From contig NZ_JBBKTU010000001.1 in the NCBI RefSeq assembly GCF_037892605.1, forward strand, positions 62,001-126,000: a DNA stretch of 64,000 nt, written 5' to 3'. Shown here piece after piece: positions 9,998 to 18,351 of the stretch. Within the stretch, counting starts at the first letter, position 1. Each line of letters begins with the position of its first letter. This stretch comes from Lacibacter sp. H407. Its GTDB lineage: Bacteria; Bacteroidota; Bacteroidia; Chitinophagales; Chitinophagaceae. The position numbers and the translations under genes were made by a program. Below the pieces are notes generated by a model, which worked only from the letters and a program-made list of their open reading frames with translations, was not told the origin of the DNA and searched no databases.

Positions 9998-12900
9998 CGG
10001 TTAACGGGTGAATGTTTCTGATCTGCTAACATGGCACACTCATATTGCTCTTTTATGCTTTGTATCGGAATTTCCTCGATCAAATGTTTTGAAGCGGGAA
10101 CGGAAACCAAAATACTTTTAGCAGATGATGCAATGATCTCATCGTTATCCGGTTTTATGATCGATCGGTCTTCTGCGTAATGACACATTTCTACATCTGT
10201 TATAAAATCGACATAAGAGCGCTCTTCAATAAAATTGATCAATACAGATTTGTATACTTTGCCGCCGAAGTTGATCTCGGCATTATCGGCATAAGCCCAG
10301 GGAGAAAGAAAAGCGGTGATCTCTTCCTGCAGCCTGGTAGAGTAAATCGTAAAATCATCAAATCCTTTTGCCAGCTTCAACTTGAATTTCAATTGTACTT
10401 CTTCAAAAACAGGGTTCACAACATGCAGTTTTACATGACAGGAAATTCGTTTGCGCAAGTAAGCATCAATAGCCTGCAGCGTTGCCTGACTGGTATAAGG
10501 TTTTAAAGGATTGATATCATTCCGCTGTTGCAGATCGGGAATTGTAATAATCGTTACATGCCCCGGCAACACTTCGTTGTAAACGGCATCTACACTTTTT
10601 GTGTGATTCAAACATTTTACTTTATGAATTTGCGGGAATGCTTCCAGTATCAGGTGTTCATAATCCCAAATGGTAATGGCTCTTGCCTTATGCCGAAGCC
10701 GTTCACTCACCCGTACATAAAACGCATCGCTGTTTTCCAACGCTCTTCCGCCAAACGAAGAATATGGTTGCGTAATTTTTTTAACTGCCGATTGTAGTAT
10801 TTTTAATTTACTGATGGATGATGCAGGTAATGCTGTATTTAAAAAATCAGCAGTATTCGCTTGATCACTAAATGTTACTACGGCAGCCTGCGCATCAACC
10901 GAAAGTAATTTGCAGATGGCATCTGTTTTTTCTGACACAGCAGCTTTGATCCATAAATACCCTGCCGGTAAAATTGTATTACCTATTGTTGCATCAGCAG
11001 GAATAATAAAACGAATGATGCCGGATTGGATCAACTGCATGGTTGAATCGCTGATCTCCTCTTTCTTAAAACTCTTCCATTGGTTATTACTCAGATAACT
11101 CCAATGAATATGCTCAACTGGCTTACTGATGGTAGGGTCTGCTGTACCATCCATTACCTGGAACAATACGTTCACGGATTGCTTCGCTGCTAAATTTTCG
11201 AAACCAACATAAAACTCACCTTCATGCAATACCGGTTTTGCATCTTTATCAATATGCCTGAACTGCGGTAATAAGAAATGAATGGAATTACTTGTGAGAT
11301 AGCGATGCTGCTCTGCATCCCCAAACGGATACAGATGAAACAAACTGACTTGCTTTTGTTTAAATGACACCTCGGTTGTGCTGTTTACATCGATCACATC
11401 ACTGTGTGCAGCATAACTGATGTAGATGGATTGAATGACTGGAGTGTAAGGTTCAGTTGGTTTTGGATTTGCAGAATCGGCAACCTCATTTGCTTTATTA
11501 ATTAAATAGATTGATTGTGCATTTAAAAACTCCTTATGCCCGAATGTTCCATTCAAAACAAAACGCATAAATCCTTTAACTGAATCAACAGCATAATTCA
11601 AATATTCATCATTGAAAGGGACAAGCGCAGCATCGGGAATTGAAAGAGGGGCAGACCCAAACAACTGAACCTTTGATGAATTAGTATCAAAAATATTGAG
11701 TGAGCTGTTTTGATTGTTCCATAAACCGCCTTGCAAAAAATCCATCTTTGTGTAAGGGTAATAATCCCCTACACTGTCAAAATCTATATTACCGGGAGTA
11801 AAGTCTGAAATACCACCCCACTCAATATTTAATTTGATGCTTGCATTTTTCTTGCTAAAAATCTCTTTGCTTCCTATCACCAATGTTGCATCTTTTCTTG
11901 GCTGTGCACCGAAAGGCATGAACGGTTTAGATGTATCAACAGGTCCACCATCAGTACTTACTACCAATTGCTTTACACCTTGTTGATTAAAAACTGAGGT
12001 TCGCATTCCCACTTCTACGGCCACTTCCAGCTTCTGGATACGGATGTTCCGTAATGCATTATACTGATAAGGCTGCGTCTCTTCATTGAGCAACATGATC
12101 TTTACAACCGGCACTTGCACATTCAATGTACCACCATGTACTTCTGCATTGTAATTGGTAATTGGTGGTTCATCGCCTGAAAGTGTAAATGAAAATTCAG
12201 CACAAGACTCCGTTCCATTGTTGAGTTTATTGCTGGCAATAACCGTAACTGCAGATGTTACCTGGTACCATTCTTTTTCTGTTGTGAGATATAACACATA
12301 GTCTTTACCCTCCAATGCTGTGTTATTATCGGTTGCCACCCGTATCATTATCTTTCGAACACCTTCCTGCAAAAACAAATAATGACTGGCAACTGCAAAC
12401 CCAATTTCTGCAGCAGGCATTTTGATATCAATTACTTCGCTTTCAGTATACAACCTGTTGACGACAGGATGCCATTCTTTGTTCGTCGATGTAAGTTCTG
12501 CTTCTACTCCATCATCTGTATTGATCATGGGTGCAGCAAACAAACGGTCTTTGTTGTTCACCAACCCATGCGAATCATTTTCATTACCAATATAAACAGA
12601 ACGTAAACTTTTAACGTTTGCTTTATTGAATGTTGTTTCGCTGATCAATGCATATACTACATCTTTTGCTTCACTGTCCTTCCCTGCTTTGAATAAAGTT
12701 CCTGCTGAAAGTAAATGATCATCAACAGGTTTTGCTAATGCGGCCAGAATATGCGAACTGTTAGGTACAGGTGCCCGTTGCTTTAATTGCAATACTTGCT
12801 TGTAATAAAAATCAAGATGCCGCTGTGTGATGGTATTGATATCATCCTGCGCAAACCTGAACAACCGGAGAAAGGCAAGGAATAATGCGTAATGTGCCGG

Positions 12901-13800
12901 ATGTGTATTTCGTTTTTCAAGACTTTGCAGCAATTCGTTTTCAGCATCTTTCACCAGCTTGCTGTACACCATCAGGAATTGATCAAATAACCCGGCAAAC
13001 AAATTATGATTGGCTGCATGATTCATTTTCATGTACTGCAACCATTGAGCCGCTGTATAATCGGTTGTTGCAAAGTAAAGGCTGTTGAAGTAGCCATCTA
13101 AAACAGTATTCCCGAAAATACTTTCATCCTTTTGAATGTAGTTATCAAAATAATCGCTCCACGAAGCAGCAGCTGTTTGATACCACCAGAGCTTACTCAA
13201 TCCATTTTCTTCAACGATCAGCTTCGCATTTTTTACCGGCGTACCAAGCACTTTCCAGTCAGCAACTTCCGACTTTGTTAAATAGCCCAACTGTTTTGCT
13301 GCTTTGTAATAACGAAGTAACCTGCTTAGTGCTGGTGATAAATTTACTTTTACCAGATTTTCAATACTGGCTTTTAATGCTACATCTGCCGGCAACAACC
13401 GATACAATTCATCCAACGCCTCACAAAAACTCAACACAATACTAAACAACTCATTCAACTTTTTTTCTGCAGTTGTTAATTGCCTCACATGATCATCATC
13501 TTTCAAAAAATCAAATCGATCTTTAACGCTTCGTTTATAAGCATCTACATCCTGTATGGCAATGGTTCCTAATACAGCCGACACATCATTACTGAAAAAC
13601 GGAACCCAGTCGCCACTTGCTGCATCATTTATTTCATAGTATTTTAAATACTGTGCAAACTCCCGTGCAAAAACGATCCAGTCAGCAAATGTTTTTTCAT
13701 CCACCTGTACATAACCCTTTTGCAAACCAGGCAACATGCGTTCGCTGCGGGCTGTGCCGCTTCGTTGCAAAGGATTTTTTTTATCATTACAGTTTGCCAT
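9994..13800 (-). CDS. Baseplate J-like protein of eCIS (Afp11-like)
   Basis: A 1268-aa protein. The C-terminal third has the baseplate J/gp6-like signature: GGRALENSDAFYVRVSERLR, ITIWDYEHLILEAFPQIHKV, then GHVTIITIPD and a final FIxER-type segment (LINFIEERSYVDFITDVEM). The N-terminal half is helical and specific to this family. Known: Afp11/gp6 forms the wedge ring that links hub, sheath and fibres. It starts one base after the gp25 gene and overlaps the next baseplate gene, so gp25, J and the 1015-aa protein form a tight baseplate module. It is much longer than phage J proteins, as is usual in Bacteroidota eCIS. Confidence 0.85.
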   Translation of the reverse strand: MANCNDKKNPLQRSGTARSERMLPGLQKGYVQVDEKTFADWIVFAREFAQYLKYYEINDAASGDWVPFFSNDVSAVLGTIAIQDVDAYKRSVKDRFDFLKDDDHVRQLTTAEKKLNELFSIVLSFCEALDELYRLLPADVALKASIENLVKVNLSPALSRLLRYYKAAKQLGYLTKSEVADWKVLGTPVKNAKLIVEENGLSKLWWYQTAAASWSDYFDNYIQKDESIFGNTVLDGYFNSLYFATTDYTAAQWLQYMKMNHAANHNLFAGLFDQFLMVYSKLVKDAENELLQSLEKRNTHPAHYALFLAFLRLFRFAQDDINTITQRHLDFYYKQVLQLKQRAPVPNSSHILAALAKPVDDHLLSAGTLFKAGKDSEAKDVVYALISETTFNKANVKSLRSVYIGNENDSHGLVNNKDRLFAAPMINTDDGVEAELTSTNKEWHPVVNRLYTESEVIDIKMPAAEIGFAVASHYLFLQEGVRKIMIRVATDNNTALEGKDYVLYLTTEKEWYQVTSAVTVIASNKLNNGTESCAEFSFTLSGDEPPITNYNAEVHGGTLNVQVPVVKIMLLNEETQPYQYNALRNIRIQKLEVAVEVGMRTSVFNQQGVKQLVVSTDGGPVDTSKPFMPFGAQPRKDATLVIGSKEIFSKKNASIKLNIEWGGISDFTPGNIDFDSVGDYYPYTKMDFLQGGLWNNQNSSLNIFDTNSSKVQLFGSAPLSIPDAALVPFNDEYLNYAVDSVKGFMRFVLNGTFGHKEFLNAQSIYLINKANEVADSANPKPTEPYTPVIQSIYISYAAHSDVIDVNSTTEVSFKQKQVSLFHLYPFGDAEQHRYLTSNSIHFLLPQFRHIDKDAKPVLHEGEFYVGFENLAAKQSVNVLFQVMDGTADPTISKPVEHIHWSYLSNNQWKSFKKEEISDSTMQLIQSGIIRFIIPADATIGNTILPAGYLWIKAAVSEKTDAICKLLSVDAQAAVVTFSDQANTADFLNTALPASSISKLKILQSAVKKITQPYSSFGGRALENSDAFYVRVSERLRHKARAITIWDYEHLILEAFPQIHKVKCLNHTKSVDAVYNEVLPGHVTIITIPDLQQRNDINPLKPYTSQATLQAIDAYLRKRISCHVKLHVVNPVFEEVQLKFKLKLAKGFDDFTIYSTRLQEEITAFLSPWAYADNAEINFGGKVYKSVLINFIEERSYVDFITDVEMCHYAEDRSIIKPDNDEIIASSAKSILVSVPASKHLIEEIPIQSIKEQYECAMLADQKHSPVNR

Positions 13801-13801
13801 G

Positions 13802-14251
13802 TCAGTTTCCTAATGGATGGTTTCCGGTTAACAGATCCAATTCAGTACCTTCTTTCCGATAGAAAGGAAATACAAAATTGTAACGTGAATTAGTGGAAGG
13901 GATCACATATTCAATTTCAACTACGATTTCCCCCTCCAGTTCATTTTGTGTATTCAGTTCAATTTTCTTTGCATCAATGCGTGGTTCAAAAAACAGGATG
14001 GCTGTTTTTATACGATCAACAATAATTGTTTTAGTTGCAGTATCCAGGCTTTCAAATAATAAGTCTTCCATATTGCAACCATAACGTGGCTGCATGATCC
14101 GCTCACCAATTGAAGTAGTTAAAAGGATCTGCAAACTTTTTTCAATGTCATCCACTTTCTCTGTCATCTGCACTTCTTTCAACTGTTTGCTGAATACAGG
14201 TGGAAAACTCCATCCTCTTCCTAAAAAATTATTTTGTTGATCAAAAGCCAT
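13802..14251 (-). CDS. GPW/gp25 family baseplate protein (Afp9-like)
   Basis: 149 aa. The central signature is SLQILLTTSIGERIMQPRYG followed by CNMEDLLFE, which is the gp25/GPW lysozyme-like fold core including the Gly-Glu-Arg and Pro-Arg-Tyr-Gly motifs. Known: gp25 sits in the inner baseplate and nucleates the sheath. The N-terminus (FLGRGWSFPPVF) is standard for CIS members. It is 6 bases downstream of the PAAR gene and one base upstream of the J-like gene. Confidence 0.92.
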   Translation of the reverse strand: MAFDQQNNFLGRGWSFPPVFSKQLKEVQMTEKVDDIEKSLQILLTTSIGERIMQPRYGCNMEDLLFESLDTATKTIIVDRIKTAILFFEPRIDAKKIELNTQNELEGEIVVEIEYVIPSTNSRYNFVFPFYRKEGTELDLLTGNHPLGN

Positions 14252-14257
14252 AGCTGA

Positions 14258-14545
14258 TTAATTAATATTTACGGTTGGGCAACCGGCAACAATTACGCCG
14301 CCGTGTGCTGTACTATCGCCCATTCTTGCTGCGGGCATTCCGCCAATTAATACTGTTGTTGATCCCATGATTATGGTGTCGGGAGGTCCGCTGCAGGTAA
14401 GCATATCACCCACCCTTGCAGCGGGTTGGCCACCGATCAAAACAGTAGGACATCCGGGTGGAAGAACCGGCCCGCCCACATGTGGTACTGTTCCGGTTAC
14501 CATCGGACAAACATGCATGTCGCCAACCCTTGCTGCAAATGGCAT
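14258..14545 (-). CDS. PAAR spike-tip protein (Afp10-like)
   Basis: 95 aa that are essentially a bare PAAR domain: repeated AARVGD / AARMGD motifs at the start, middle and near the end, VTGTVPHVGGPVLPPGCPTV, and a closing AGCPTVNIN. Known: PAAR proteins cap the VgrG/gp5 spike and bind metal through His and Cys residues, seen here in MHVCP, TAHGG and GCP. No C-terminal toxin domain, so it is a structural tip rather than an effector fusion. About 150 bases separate it from the spike gene; I see no gene in that gap. Confidence 0.95.
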   Translation of the reverse strand: MPFAARVGDMHVCPMVTGTVPHVGGPVLPPGCPTVLIGGQPAARVGDMLTCSGPPDTIIMGSTTVLIGGMPAARMGDSTAHGGVIVAGCPTVNIN

Positions 14546-14694
14546 GAGATAAGGTTTAAAAAATTATAGATGCCGAAGCGATTATTTGTAACCGGCTTCA
14601 GTATGTCTGTTCATCTTTTGTTGTGTCACTCTCTTTTACGTTCTATATCTCTATTCAACATACTATCCCAATATCTCTCTAAACTGCAGGGTAC

Positions 14695-16446
14695 TTAATT
14701 CAAATTCACAATGCTCCCTTTTACATTGGTAGCACCACCGCTTGAAATTTCAGCTCCTGCTCCGCCTTCTACTTTTGTTTGCGTCCCTCCTTTGAGGTTT
14801 ACATTAGCTCCACCTTCCATTTTCAGATCTGTTGCCGCTTTCATTTTGATCTCTTTGATGCTTTCAATTGTAATCCCATCTTCATTCAGGATGATCTTAT
14901 TGCCATTCATATCTTCCAAGTGAATTTTTTTTGCATCTTCATCAATCACCACTTTATGTCCGCCCGGTGTTTCGATGTTGATGCTTTTTTTATCATCGTT
15001 AAAGATCAGTTTCATTTTACTCCTGCTCTGGTATCCCTTTTCATGGTTATCATCTTTTGCTGAAAGGTGTGCCGGTTTTGCACTGCTGTTAAGCATGCCT
15101 AACACAATGCCATGCCGTGGATCATTGTTAATGAATCCTACTATTACTTCATCATTGATCTCCGGCCGAAAAAACATTCCCCGTTCATCGCCTGCATCCA
15201 ACGAACTTACTCTGCACCATGCACCTTCATCATCTTTATGAACAACCGGAATACGAACCAATATTCTGTCTTCACCATCCGGATCACTTTCCAGTTGTGT
15301 TACAATTCCAATTTGTAATCCTTCAATAGCCGGTAGCAATGCACCGGCCAATGGTTGCTGTACATTGAATGTTTGTGCAAACCATTCAGGGTTGATGCCG
15401 AATTGAATATTCGTTTGCCAATTTCCGTTTTCATATTGCTGACGAACAGCGGTAACAAATAACTTCCCTTCAAAACGTTCCCCCACTCCCTGCAATTCAA
15501 TGATCTGTCCCGGTGCTACAGCAGCTGTTCCATCGATCTTTACCTGGCCTCTAATCTTTGCCAACCGATGCTTCATCATTTTTGCATTCACCCATTGCTG
15601 TAATTCCGGCTCTTCAATTTTTCCACTGTGGTACAACATAAATTCATCTTCACCCAACACATTCGCCAATGTTGCTCCATCTAAATTTCCTGCAGTTGGT
15701 ATTGCTGGTTCTTCAGCTTCTACATCTGCCAGTAATTCCTGATCAGTATAATTCCACATTGTTCCTTTTACTGATTTGTATTGCAGTCTTGCATCAATTT
15801 CTGCATCGAGTTCATGTATCGTTGCGCCATACTGAACGGTAAGAACTGTATCACCACTAAAGTTGGGTTTCTTAATGGCCAGTTTTCCGTCGTTCGGAAT
15901 ACAAAGCATGCCAGCAGCATCAGCCCGACAAACAAGAAAATCCCAATCACTACAATTGTATTGTACCAGTTGCTTATGTTCAATGCCTGTACCTTCAACA
16001 TCTTTATCCAAACCATAAGTATCAATGAGCTGTTCCATTACATCACTGTCCTTCATCTCTTTAAAATAACTACTCTTACACGCAGCCGTCATCTTTACTG
16101 CTTTATCTCTGCATTCAATGATCAATAACGAATTTTTTTTTCGTGTTTTGATCGAATGCTTTACTACAATTCCTTTAAACACCGTTTCTTCACTGCTTCT
16201 GTATCCCAGTTTAATTTCAATTTCCTTTCCCGGTTCAAACTCTGTTTTGTTACTCATCTCAAAACTCTGCGCAGCAGGATCACCATCTGCAATTACAATA
16301 GTTGCCACAGGAATACGATTCACTTCTTTACTCACAACTACTGATAACACATGACAGGTTTCTGGTATTTGCGTACCTCCTGAAGTAATGGTGGATGTTA
16401 CAACGGTTTTTGGTTGATCGGATGGTATGGTGCGTTCATTCGGCAT
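14695..16446 (-). CDS. VgrG-like spike protein of eCIS (Afp8-like)
   Basis: 583 aa. Residues about 25-330 are the gp27-like hub (VLSVVVSKEVNRIPVATIVI, FEPGKEIEIKLGY, VFKGIVVKHSIK). About 375-450 is the gp5 OB-fold (LQIGIVTQLESDPDGEDRI, then RPEINDEVIVGFINNDPRHG). The last 110 residues form the beta-helix needle with short repeats (DEDAKKIHLEDMNGNKI, IKEIKMKAATDLKMEGG). Known: the trimer forms the puncturing hub and needle; the following PAAR gene caps it. No extra effector domain. The length is normal for CIS VgrG-like proteins. Confidence 0.93.
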   Translation of the reverse strand: MPNERTIPSDQPKTVVTSTITSGGTQIPETCHVLSVVVSKEVNRIPVATIVIADGDPAAQSFEMSNKTEFEPGKEIEIKLGYRSSEETVFKGIVVKHSIKTRKKNSLLIIECRDKAVKMTAACKSSYFKEMKDSDVMEQLIDTYGLDKDVEGTGIEHKQLVQYNCSDWDFLVCRADAAGMLCIPNDGKLAIKKPNFSGDTVLTVQYGATIHELDAEIDARLQYKSVKGTMWNYTDQELLADVEAEEPAIPTAGNLDGATLANVLGEDEFMLYHSGKIEEPELQQWVNAKMMKHRLAKIRGQVKIDGTAAVAPGQIIELQGVGERFEGKLFVTAVRQQYENGNWQTNIQFGINPEWFAQTFNVQQPLAGALLPAIEGLQIGIVTQLESDPDGEDRILVRIPVVHKDDEGAWCRVSSLDAGDERGMFFRPEINDEVIVGFINNDPRHGIVLGMLNSSAKPAHLSAKDDNHEKGYQSRSKMKLIFNDDKKSINIETPGGHKVVIDEDAKKIHLEDMNGNKIILNEDGITIESIKEIKMKAATDLKMEGGANVNLKGGTQTKVEGGAGAEISSGGATNVKGSIVNLN

Positions 16447-16451
16447 TACAA

Positions 16452-17132
16452 TCAGTTCATATTTTTTTCGAAGGGTGGAAAAAACAATTCAGTTCCCGGT
16501 TGCAGATCACGAAAGTTGCTAAGACCATTTACCTGAGCCACCTGCCAATAATATTTTGAATGACCATAGATCCTGTAACACATCAATGGAAGTGTGTCAC
16601 CTTTTTTTACGGTTCGATAATGTGTGAGATCGGGACTACTGTTCCTTTCTTCTGCTACACGTCGCTCTTCTTCTTTTAACTCACGGATCGATACTTTGCA
16701 AATGGCCCGGATGGGTTTCCCGTTTGGATTAAACAACTTGTAAGCAATATTCAACAACACACAGATTCCTTTCATGAGTGAAGTACCCCAAACGAATTTG
16801 AAAAATTTTGGCTGATGAATATCTCCTTCATAACCCATGAGGAACTGCTTGAAGTTTTCAATATCCACAGCAATATCAGATCGTGGGTTTTTATCAATGA
16901 TACCGGTATTATCAAATAAAATTTCGAACGACAACTCTTCCGGTGGTTTTAATTTGAAACGTGGCTGGCTTCCGCTTGTACCTTGTCCCTGTCCATTTTC
17001 AAATTCCATTTTGATTTCCTGCGTATAGTTTTCAGGATTCATCATCACAGTAAATGGTTCTCCCACCTGGTTTTCGCAACCGGGATCACTGTAAGCATAG
17101 ATTTTCAATTTTTCAAATTGTCCTTCCGGCAT
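16452..17132 (-). CDS. LysM-containing tail/hub protein of eCIS (Afp7-like)
   Basis: 226 aa. The N-terminal part (to about residue 150) is the CIS tube-adaptor type domain (EKLKIYAYSD, PFTVMMNPENY, PPEELSFEILFDNTG). The C-terminal 50 residues are a LysM-like module: YRTVKKGDTLPLMCYRIYG, then WQVAQVNGL and LQPGTELFFPP. Known: the phage counterpart (gp53 or gpX-like) joins tube to hub, and its LysM acts as a structural part rather than a murein binder. It is placed between the tube and spike genes, exactly as in Afp-type loci; 5 bases separate it from the spike gene. Confidence 0.88.
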   Translation of the reverse strand: MPEGQFEKLKIYAYSDPGCENQVGEPFTVMMNPENYTQEIKMEFENGQGQGTSGSQPRFKLKPPEELSFEILFDNTGIIDKNPRSDIAVDIENFKQFLMGYEGDIHQPKFFKFVWGTSLMKGICVLLNIAYKLFNPNGKPIRAICKVSIRELKEEERRVAEERNSSPDLTHYRTVKKGDTLPLMCYRIYGHSKYYWQVAQVNGLSNFRDLQPGTELFFPPFEKNMN

Positions 17133-17133
17133 A

Positions 17134-17307
17134 TCAGCGTTCTTTTTTACTTTCCATAATGCGTAATACTTCTTCTACTGCTTCTCTTACAATTGCTTCT
17201 TTTTCCTCGTTACCATCTGCACCGCCTGTATTAGTTGCAGATGCAGCTTTGTTCTGATCCTGGTTGATGGTTGCTTTGATCACCAGCTCCCGAATTTCAA
17301 TAGGCAT
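17134..17307 (-). CDS. DUF5908-like 57-aa eCIS protein
   Basis: Short gene read directly from the minus strand: ATG at 17305-17307, TGA at 17134-17136. It begins MPIEIRELVIKATINQD, continues with a Gly/Asn/Asp linker, and ends in a charged helix (IVREAVEEVLRIMESKKER). It fits tightly between the second tube gene (3 bases upstream) and the LysM gene (1 base downstream), which is strong evidence that it is real. Known: small DUF5908 proteins with MPIEIxEL starts occupy this place in Bacteroidota contractile systems; their function is unknown. It may be a chaperone or adaptor for tube assembly (speculative). Confidence 0.85.
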   Translation of the reverse strand: MPIEIRELVIKATINQDQNKAASATNTGGADGNEEKEAIVREAVEEVLRIMESKKER

Positions 17308-17310
17308 TTG

Positions 17311-17763
17311 TCAGGTTTTAACGTTAAAGTATTTATAGGCGAGATCAAGCGTTTCAATGACCAATCCATTTTCCTGTGCATTCAAATCACTTACACTCCA
17401 TTTTTTTGGCCATGCATCAATTACTTCCCAACGTTTGATCGGTTGATGATTTTCATTGAGCAGCATTACATTTATTTGTGCCGGTTGAAACTCCCGGTTT
17501 TCAAATGCTTTCAAACACCATTCAATTACTTTTGAATCGGTCAGCATCCCCCGCTTCAAAGAGAGGTCTGCATATTTTGTACGTACCGGTAATTTATGTT
17601 CAAATCGATTTTCACCACCTTCCTTAAAACTCTCGGTATCGTACTCGATCGACAAACCAGATACGGATTGAAAGCGGATGTCGTTATCGTTTCCGATACC
17701 AACAAACTCCACTTTAAAATGAAAACCAACAGGAGGATAATATCCACCGGGCGATACAGCCAT
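17311..17763 (-). CDS. Phage-tail-tube-like protein 2 (Hcp/gp19 fold)
   Basis: 150 aa with the gp19-type tube signature: YYPPVGFHFKVEFVG, VSGLSIEYDTESFKEGGENR, LKRGMLTDSKVIEWC, NVMLLNENHQPIKRW, and IETLDLAYKYFN at the end. Known: in Afp/PVC several tube paralogues exist; the one nearer the spike usually forms the first ring or rings of the inner tube. It lies 86 bases downstream of tube 1 and resembles it over its whole length, though clearly diverged (an ENR...HKLPV insertion instead of the EYRE...SPEY pattern). The split of roles between the two is inferred from gene order. Confidence 0.92.
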   Translation of the reverse strand: MAVSPGGYYPPVGFHFKVEFVGIGNDNDIRFQSVSGLSIEYDTESFKEGGENRFEHKLPVRTKYADLSLKRGMLTDSKVIEWCLKAFENREFQPAQINVMLLNENHQPIKRWEVIDAWPKKWSVSDLNAQENGLVIETLDLAYKYFNVKT

Positions 17764-17849
17764 AGAAATTCATTTACACTGTTTATGGAAGAAGCTTTAT
17801 TATTTACGTACGACGAGGGTCTCTGACGAACACACTCATCATTCATCTC

Positions 17850-18278
17850 CTAGCTCAGAATATTTAATCCTTCATGTGCGATTTCCAGTGATTCAATCGC
17901 TACTTCGTTACCATCACTTTTCAAATCACTCGCCTGCACTTTCACGGGAAATGCATTTTTTGCTTTCCATGTCATAACAGGTGCATGTGTTTCGTTGAGC
18001 AAACTGATAATGATATCTCTGCGTTCAGTAACTGTGAGGTTAATGGTATTGACCCATTTATAAAAATCACTATCCCCCTGCATGGTACCACGCTTTAATG
18101 TAATGTTGCTGAATTTGTGCATGCCGGGCATTTTGATCTTTGAATACTCGGGGCTGCTGCCTTCACGGTATTCAATTGCTTCCACCTGCATGTCAAGACC
18201 CGTTACTTCTGTAAAACCGATCCTTACTCCACCCCATTGTACCTGGAAATGAAATTTCGGAAGAGGATATGTTGCCAT
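17850..18278 (-). CDS. Phage-tail-tube-like protein 1 (Hcp/gp19 fold)
   Basis: 142 aa. Signature elements: YPLPKFHFQVQWGG, FTEVTGLDMQVEAIEYREG, KMPGMHKFSNITLKRGTMQG, ISLLNETHAPVMTW, and IESLEIAHEGLNIL. Known: this is the main inner-tube subunit that stacks inside the sheath (Afp1/5, Pvc1). It directly follows the sheath gene (73-base gap). The length and C-terminal motif are normal. It is the likelier candidate for the major tube protein because it is the sheath-proximal copy. Confidence 0.94.
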   Translation of the reverse strand: MATYPLPKFHFQVQWGGVRIGFTEVTGLDMQVEAIEYREGSSPEYSKIKMPGMHKFSNITLKRGTMQGDSDFYKWVNTINLTVTERRDIIISLLNETHAPVMTWKAKNAFPVKVQASDLKSDGNEVAIESLEIAHEGLNILS

Positions 18279-18351
18279 AATAATTTAGTTTAAAGTTTGT
18301 AGTTAATAGTTATTCATCTCTGTTGTTGCTCTCCACTTAGGAATTTGCTGC

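Noticed and set aside
14546-14694. Possible hairpin or small gene in the gap between PAAR and spike genes
   Set aside because: Only a 5-bp GAAGC/GCTTC pairing and no open frame of note; not enough to call.
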